From Chara braunii (taxonomy: Eukaryota; Streptophyta; Charophyceae; Charales; Characeae), in the NCBI GenBank assembly GCA_003427395.1, contig BFEA01000080.1, positions 2,479,164 through 2,501,041 of the forward strand: a DNA stretch of 21,878 nt, read 5' to 3'. Both the position numbers and the translations under genes were made by a program. Positions 18,493-21,878 of this stretch are shown piece by piece (position 1 is the first letter of the stretch; each line of letters opens with the position of its first letter). The notes below the pieces were generated by a model, which was not told the origin of the DNA, did no database searches, and saw only the letters and a program-made list of their open reading frames with translations.

Positions 18493-18643
18493 ATGGGACG
18501 CTGGACCCGGTTTCCAGCAGGTGTAGCTCCCCACCAATAGATGGAGCGGCCCGCTAGGCAAAGCCTCAATCCCGGTGGTTCTCTTACCACCACCAGGATA
18601 GAGGTCTTGCACAAGGGCCTTAAAAAAAAAAAAGAAAAAAAAA
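18493..18643 (+). mobile_element. SINE-like hairpin repeat, copy with A-tail
   Basis: It starts ATGGGACGC, with H1 from about 18500 and H2 (GCTCC 18526-18530 with GGAGC 18543-18547). A branched region follows: outer arms GGCCC 18548-18552 and GGGCC 18615-18619 enclose H3, GGTGGT 18574-18579 with ACCACC 18586-18591. A 22-nt A-rich tail is at 18622-18643. H1 and H2 are nearly identical to the reverse copy at 7825-7978, while the H3 region is unrelated to both other copies. Confidence 0.6.
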
Positions 18644-18749
18644 GACCGGCAACCATGATGTTTAAAAAATGGAAGAGAAAAAGAAAACAGACTTGCATGG
18701 GACTCTGCCGCCATGGGTAGTCAGAATATGCGCTCTGTGGCTAGCCCCT

Positions 18750-18875
18750 GAGCAGCGTTGGACGCCTGCATGGCCAAAGCCAGTGCACAGGAGAACACGA
18801 TAGGTCTCTCCGGAGCAGCATTGGACCCCTGCATGGCCAAAGCCCACACATAGGAGGAGAAGATAGATCTCTCTG
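18750..18875 (+). repeat. 63-bp tandem repeat, two units
   Basis: GAGCAGC(G/A)TTGGAC(G/C)CC plus TGCATGGCCAAAGCC recurs at 63-bp spacing (18750-18812, 18813-18875). Each unit ends in GATAG(G/A)TCTCTC(C/T)G. It is non-coding on both strands as far as I can tell. Confidence 0.88.
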
Positions 18876-18945
18876 GGATGTGCCACCAGACCGTAGCCAG
18901 CTGTTTAGAGTCCCAAAGACATGATTCTATGAAATGCCAGCCGCA

Positions 18946-19054
18946 TGTGGTCCCATTTCTTGATGTATGCATGTAGATCGCTGATTCTGCTTGAAGGGGC
19001 CGTGCTAATCTTCTCTGGAGGACAAGGCATAACAGATGCCCGACACTGAAGGAC
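18946..19054 (-). pseudogene. U6 snRNA-derived sequence, probable pseudogene
   Basis: U6 is the catalytic spliceosomal RNA. On the minus strand, AGAGAAGATTAGCA followed by (C)GGCCCCT at 19016-18996 matches the most conserved part of U6 with a single substitution. The similarity continues to a plant-type 3' end, GCATACATCAAGAAATGG (plant U6: GCATAAATCGAGAAATGG). It starts with a 5' GTCCTTC at 19054, like the plant 5' stem. Faults: the ACAGAGA box begins CCAGAGA, the segment between GGCCCCT and GCATA is longer by roughly 8 nt and disrupts the internal stem-loop, no T-run terminator follows (GGGACCACATG), and no TATA or upstream element is visible. It is therefore most likely a retro-pseudogene. 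Comparison with U6 is from memory of the conserved sequence. Confidence 0.6.
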
Positions 19055-19133
19055 TGGGCAAAAGCCTTCTTCGGCCTGTTACTTGCAGAAGCTGTGTGAT
19101 CTACTCACCACCCGACGGTTCCAGCCTCGCCGG

Positions 19134-19231
19134 AGCACTCACCAAACCCCAACATTTTGAATGTTTTAGGACCGTACCACAGTCTCTGTAGTGTTGGCCT
19201 TTGGCTATTGGTGCGGCCAGCCGCCTTGAGT
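19134..19231 (+). repeat. Diverged ~100-bp direct repeat, copy 1 (copy 2 at 19931-20036)
   Basis: AGCACTCACCA is followed by AC(C/G)CC(A/T)ACATT and a segment ending in GGTGCGGC...GAGT. Both landmarks occur in the same order in copy 2, 797-805 bp downstream. It is non-coding. Confidence 0.65.
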
Positions 19232-19244
19232 ACCCCAACACACT

Positions 19245-19718
19245 TTGGGGGCTCCACTACTCAGCTCAAGCACAAAAGACAAAACATATGTCAGTGATTC
19301 TTCCCATGTACACAGAAGGTTCATACTAATCACCACAAACAGAAAAGACAAAACATATGTTGGTGATTCTCCCCATCTTCTAGAGGAAGTTTCATTTCTT
19401 TCTTATTTTGCACATTCGGCGGGGCGAGAGGTCAACATCAGCGGCCTCCTAGCCACCGTGGTTAACGAGACAGTTCCTCGATTTGTTGACAGGTTGGCAA
19501 GGTGGTCCCTCCAGACTCTTTGGCAGCTATTTTCATCGCTGAACAGAGACGCCCCCAGCTATTTCAGAATTATTTTTCTTGAGCTCATCCCAGCTATGTC
19601 ATTATTTTTTATTGTGCTCATCTGGTTCCATGTGGATTTGAACACCGTTCAACAGCTCATGGTTGTATCAACTGAGCTTGGCCCTTCAGTCCTACATTTC
19701 CTTTTCCATCCAGTCTGA
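19245..19718 (+). CDS. Hypothetical ORF, 157 codons, probably chance
   Basis: This is an ATG-to-TGA open frame of unknown product. It contains an in-frame 69-bp duplication (DKTYVSDSSH and DKTYVGDSPH) and one strongly hydrophobic stretch (about residues 110-128, LELIPAMSLFFIVLIWF) that could be a membrane segment. No family is recognisable, the surroundings are repetitive non-coding DNA, and no promoter is evident, so I consider translation unlikely. Confidence 0.15.
   Translation: MGAPLLSSSTKDKTYVSDSSHVHRRFILITTNRKDKTYVGDSPHLLEEVSFLSYFAHSAGREVNISGLLATVVNETVPRFVDRLARWSLQTLWQLFSSLNRDAPSYFRIIFLELIPAMSLFFIVLIWFHVDLNTVQQLMVVSTELGPSVLHFLFHPV
19274..19376 (+). repeat. Short direct repeat, 69-bp spacing
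   Basis: AAAAGACAAAACATATGT followed by (C/T)(A/G)GTGATTCT(T/C)CCCAT occurs at about 19274-19306 and 19343-19375. Confidence 0.9.
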
Positions 19719-19819
19719 CGAGAACTGCTCTCTGATGACATATTGCTAACAAATTTTGCCAGTCACCTGGGTGAGTGCTTCGGCTCTACGTTTCCTTTTC
19801 CATCCAGTCTGACAAGAAC
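19692..19819 (+). repeat. Short direct repeat, 94-bp spacing
   Basis: CTAC(A/G)TTTCCTTTTCC followed by ATCCAGTCTGAC(G/A)AGAAC occurs at 19692-19725 and 19786-19819, with only two differences in 34 bp. Confidence 0.92.
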
Positions 19820-19930
19820 CACAGTCTAATAACATGTAAGGGCCCAGTGAAGATAAGATCCAGGCCATTGTGAAATCTCTGCCAACGCGGCCTGTGTTTT
19901 ACATTTTACCAGCCACACCGGCCTGGCTGC

Positions 19931-20036
19931 AGCACTCACCACACGCCTACATTGTGAACATATCTGAGCCTGGTGTTGGTCCCGATACATTCAAATTGAT
20001 GCTGTTTGGCGAGCGGTGCGGCATGCCCTTATGAGT
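19931..20036 (+). repeat. Diverged ~100-bp direct repeat, copy 2
   Basis: This is the partner of 19134-19231. The shared landmarks are AGCACTCACCA at the start and GGTGCGGC followed by TGAGT near the end, with more divergence in the middle. Confidence 0.65.
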
Positions 20037-20118
20037 GGCATTTAATGTCAGTCAATTGGCCGTAGACGTTAGAGGAAAAGGGCAAGAGACAAAAGGGAAA
20101 ATACAAGTGCCTAACAAA

Positions 20119-20190
20119 GGCCCCTAGCTCAGTTGGTAAGCCCATGAACTGTTGGAATAGAGACCAAAGTTCGAATCCGGATGAAATCAC
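20119..20190 (+). other. tRNA-like sequence with Pol III A and B boxes, possible SINE head
   Basis: TAGCTCAGTTGG at 20125-20136 is a textbook A box. AGTTCGAATCC at 20168-20178 is a near-consensus B box, 43 bp downstream. The arms do not fold as a tRNA: the T stem (CAAAG/CCGGA) pairs at one position only, the D stem has a mismatch, and there is no matching 3' acceptor arm. It is therefore more likely a tRNA-derived SINE head or pseudo-tRNA than a working tRNA gene. AAAGGGAAAAT occurs on both sides (20092-20102, 20268-20278), but the second copy overlaps the start of the inverted-repeat element, so it is weak evidence of a target duplication. Confidence 0.5.
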
Positions 20191-20270
20191 ATGAACAGAA
20201 CAAAATCATTCTGAATTATCTGGGGCAGATCAGTTCAATGATGATATCTCGCCCTTCAGAAAAAGGGAAA

Positions 20271-20347
20271 GGGAAAATTGCATTTGTACCCCACTTAAAG
20301 ATGGGAATACCCGCTATACCCAGTCCCAGGGCGAACTTGCATCTATA
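20271..20347 (+). repeat. Left terminal inverted repeat
   Basis: 77 bp starting GGGAAAATTGC and ending CATCTATA. It is the inverted partner of 20820-20896. Most differences are transitions. Confidence 0.88.
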
Positions 20348-20519
20348 CCGGAGGCCGTTCAACTTTGCATAGTACCAACTTTTCCCCTGTGCGAAATTGT
20401 AGGTGTACCCAATCCCACAGGCCCTGGATTTGGAGCACGAAATTATGCTCATGCCCACCAAGTAGACTGTTGTGGCCCAACGGCTGCTGGGTATGAGCAT
20501 AACTTCAGCCATCGGGTAG

Positions 20520-20744
20520 CAGGGTATATGAACAATTTGACCGCTCCTCAGGTTCTGGGTATGCCCATAATTTTGCCTGGGTATGTCCATAATTTGTGCA
20601 TTACGGTGGTTGGTTATAACCACAATTTAGCAGGGTATATGAACAACGTGGCTGCTCCTCCTGAGGTCCCGGGTATGCCCATAAATTTGCCTGGGTATGT
20701 CCATAATTTGTGCATTCCGGTAGTTGGTTATAACCGCAATTTTG
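20520..20744 (+). repeat. Internal tandem repeat of the inverted-repeat element (~112 bp x 2)
   Basis: Unit 1 is 20520-20630 and unit 2 is 20631-20744. Both start CAGGGTATATGAACAA, contain GGGTATGCCCATAA and TGGGTATGTCCATAATTTG, and end GTTGGTTATAACC(A/G)CAATTT. An inverted pair just upstream (ATTATGCTCATGCCCA near 20442-20457; TGGGTATGAGCATAA near 20489-20503) carries the same word. Confidence 0.92.
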
Positions 20745-20819
20745 CTGTACCAACCTGGGTCCACCTCGGTCCTGGGCATGCAAACATTTTCCACCGGTCG
20801 TTTTCTGGGTATAGAGTAC

Positions 20820-20896
20820 TATAGACGCAAGTTGGTGCTGGAACTGGGTATAGCCTGTATTCCCGTCTTTAAGTAGGGTACAGATGCAGTTTTCCC
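20820..20896 (-). repeat. Right terminal inverted repeat
   Basis: 77 bp ending GCAGTTTTCCC. It is the inverted partner of 20271-20347. Confidence 0.88.
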
Positions 20897-20955
20897 TAAA
20901 AACAAAGAAGTGCCAAAAGTGGAAAAGACAAAAGACTGCAATGACGAGGGGGAGG

Positions 20956-21026
20956 CTCCGACTGGGTGTGCGCTAGCGCTACGCTGCCGTTTGCGGTACA
21001 ACCAGTAGCGGCAGTGCTAGCCGGAG
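20956..21026. repeat. Nested interrupted palindrome
   Basis: Three arms are nested in order: CTCCG (20956-20960), GCTAGC (20972-20977) and CTGCCG (20984-20989), answered by CGGCAG (21009-21014), GCTAGC (21016-21021) and CGGAG (21022-21026). It could form an interrupted cruciform or RNA hairpin. It lies about 60 bp outside the inverted-repeat element. No gene lies in 20897-21180. Confidence 0.55.
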
Positions 21027-21187
21027 TGAGTAAAGCGAAGCGATGTGCGGTGGGACGAGACATCTTCATCGTGTAGCTCACCCCACCAGGTCCTAGGGTA
21101 TGGCGATGGCCCGGGAAAAAGTGCACGGTCACACCTCCTCCTTGTGCTCAGTGGCCGCCGCATCCTGATGCCCCCTACACAGCCCGT

Positions 21188-21232
21188 ACCATTTACCATT
21201 TATCATTTACCATTTACCATGTACCTTTCACC
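21188..21232 (+). repeat. ACCATTT microsatellite
   Basis: ACCATTT-like units repeat about six times with drift (ACCATTT, ACCATTT, ATCATTT, ACCATTT, ACCATGT, ACCTTTC). Confidence 0.9.
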
Positions 21233-21282
21233 TTCAACCGTCCACCATTTTACCATGCCACGTGAGCGGACCATGACGAACC

Positions 21283-21552
21283 TACAAGATGGCTGTAAAG
21301 TTCGGCGTAAACGTTAAAGGCACTACTGTTGACGAAGCTGCTGGGAGGAGTGGGGGCCCAACTGGCGGCCGTGGGAACGTTAACGGTGGCTGTTGTGTTG
21401 GCGCGATCCTCCTACTTACCTACAATATGGCGGGAAACACTAACGGCGCCACTATTGATGATGATGCTAGGAAGAGTGGGAGTCGATCTGGCGGCAGTAT
21501 GAGCGTTAACGATGCTTGTTTCGACAGCGCCGCTTTCCCACTTACTTTTACA
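21283..21552 (+). repeat. Imperfect 138-bp tandem duplication with ~66-bp subrepeats, containing a small open frame
   Basis: Unit 1 begins TACAAGATGGC at 21283 and unit 2 begins TACAATATGGC at 21421. Within each, a word like AACGTTAACGG recurs (about 21309, 21377, 21438, 21503), giving a subrepeat of roughly 66 bp. An open frame 21289-21573 (94 codons, Gly/Asn/Asp-rich) spans it and the duplication is in frame, but no family is recognisable and the frame may be incidental. It could be a minisatellite or a small unrecognised gene. Confidence 0.7.
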
Positions 21553-21789
21553 CACACTGCAGACGTAGTGTAGAATCCTCCTGGCTTCGTTCATTGTGCT
21601 TTGCCTACTAGATTAATATGCCTTGCTCCATGACATCCACAGTGTTCTAGTGCTTAGCATACATTTTTTAGCGTGGATTCCTAAATTCTCTGTGTATCTT
21701 CCTCAAGTGAACTTCCAGGCGTAGTCTGTCCTTCATACCTCGCTTTTCTAGTGTTGTTGGATATCCCGCTCTTGGCTAGGCTACCAGAG

Positions 21790-21824
21790 TGGCCCGGGGT
21801 CACTTGCCCGGCCAGGCCAAAAAC

Positions 21825-21855
<31 letters not shown>
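21790..21855 (+). other. Hairpin followed by 27-base poly(A): probable retroelement 3' end
   Basis: TGGCCCGGG and CCCGGCCA (about 21790-21814) can form an 8-bp stem with one bulge. AGGCCAAAAACAATT and then 27 consecutive A residues (21829-21855) follow. A structured 3' end with a pure A-tail is typical of LINE or SINE insertions, or of a processed transcript. The body upstream (21574-21789) is unrecognised, and I found no target duplication within the few bases left in the window. Confidence 0.55.
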
Positions 21856-21878
21856 CAACTTATTTTTAGGCACCGAAC

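Larger units (their letters stand above)
20271..20896. mobile_element. 626-bp inverted-repeat (MITE-like) element with 77-bp termini
   Basis: The left terminus 20271-20347 (GGGAAAATTGCATTTGTACC...) and the reverse complement of the right terminus 20820-20896 (GGGAAAACTGCATCTGTACC...) agree at 66 of 77 positions by hand count. No transposase is encoded, so this is a non-autonomous element. The interior is rich in GGGTATG(N)CCATAA-type words. A clear target-site duplication is not visible (flanks AAA and TAA), so I cannot assign a superfamily. Candidates are Harbinger-like (3-bp TSD) or a foldback element. Confidence 0.8.

Noticed and set aside
17574-18643. CRISPR-like array, from regularly recurring ~30-bp boxes
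   Set aside because: Spacing is irregular (41 to several hundred bp), the boxes are parts of larger repeats, and the genome is eukaryotic.
17581-18714. Overlapping small ORFs with the peptides MGRWTRFPAG or CWKPGPASH
   Set aside because: These are simply translations of the hairpin box on the two strands. They recur with every copy and carry no independent coding signal.
19193-19215. U2-snRNA-like GGCCTTTGGCTA
   Set aside because: Only about 12 nt match, with no branch-site region, Sm site or other U2 landmarks nearby.
19731-19816. Possible box C/D snoRNA (TGATGA near 19733, CTGA near 19811)
   Set aside because: The flanks do not form a terminal stem, and the D-box word is part of a 34-bp direct repeat that also occurs upstream of the supposed C box.
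20119-20190. Functional tRNA gene
   Set aside because: The A and B boxes are good, but the T stem, D stem and acceptor stem do not pair, so I list it only as tRNA-like.

Overview
This window looks like repeat-rich intergenic DNA from a plant-lineage (streptophyte) nuclear genome. The evidence is a Ty3/gypsy chromovirus with a chromodomain integrase, a long plant-type LINE, a plant-type U6 snRNA-derived sequence, and several small non-autonomous repeats. The extreme repeat load would suit a charophyte alga such as Chara, but that is a guess the sequence alone cannot prove. Scattered single Ns are assembly ambiguities. No gene in the window can be called intact with confidence.

Layout. Bases 1-5827 are the decayed coding body of a chromovirus, in order gag, protease, reverse transcriptase, RNase H, integrase, chromodomain. 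Its 5' end lies outside the window. Bases 5828-7242 are non-coding, probably the element's 3' untranslated region and LTR, with short tandem repeats. Two copies of a small SINE-like repeat follow: a forward copy at 7243-7320 and a reverse copy at 7825-7978. Bases 8744-9685 (minus strand) hold an unassigned open frame interrupted by one stop, with two ACGT-core motifs just upstream. Bases 10185-17569 are a LINE with a very long ORF1 and an endonuclease / reverse transcriptase / zinc-finger ORF2. Both LINE ORFs carry stops and frameshifts, but the reverse transcriptase FADD motif survives. Bases 17570-18643 are a cluster of the same hairpin repeat seen at 7.2-8.0 kb. Bases 18750-20036 are non-coding repetitive DNA with a diverged U6-like sequence on the minus strand. 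A tRNA-like (Pol III A/B box) sequence lies at 20119-20190. A 626-bp inverted-repeat element with 77-bp termini occupies 20271-20896. The window ends with a tandemly duplicated segment and a hairpin followed by a 27-base poly(A).

Two observations tie the region together. First, a hairpin module (H1 core GCTGGACCCGGTTTCCAGC, then H2 GCTCC...GGAGC) recurs in both orientations. In the longer copies it is followed by a third hairpin of unrelated sequence and an A-rich tail. It also sits immediately downstream of the LINE ORF2, which suggests a SINE-like parasite or a transferable LINE 3' tail. Second, nearly all premature stops in both retroelements are TAG or TGA where CAG or CGA codons would be expected. 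Two broken catalytic motifs also fit C-to-T decay at CG or CHG sites, as expected for heavily methylated plant transposons.
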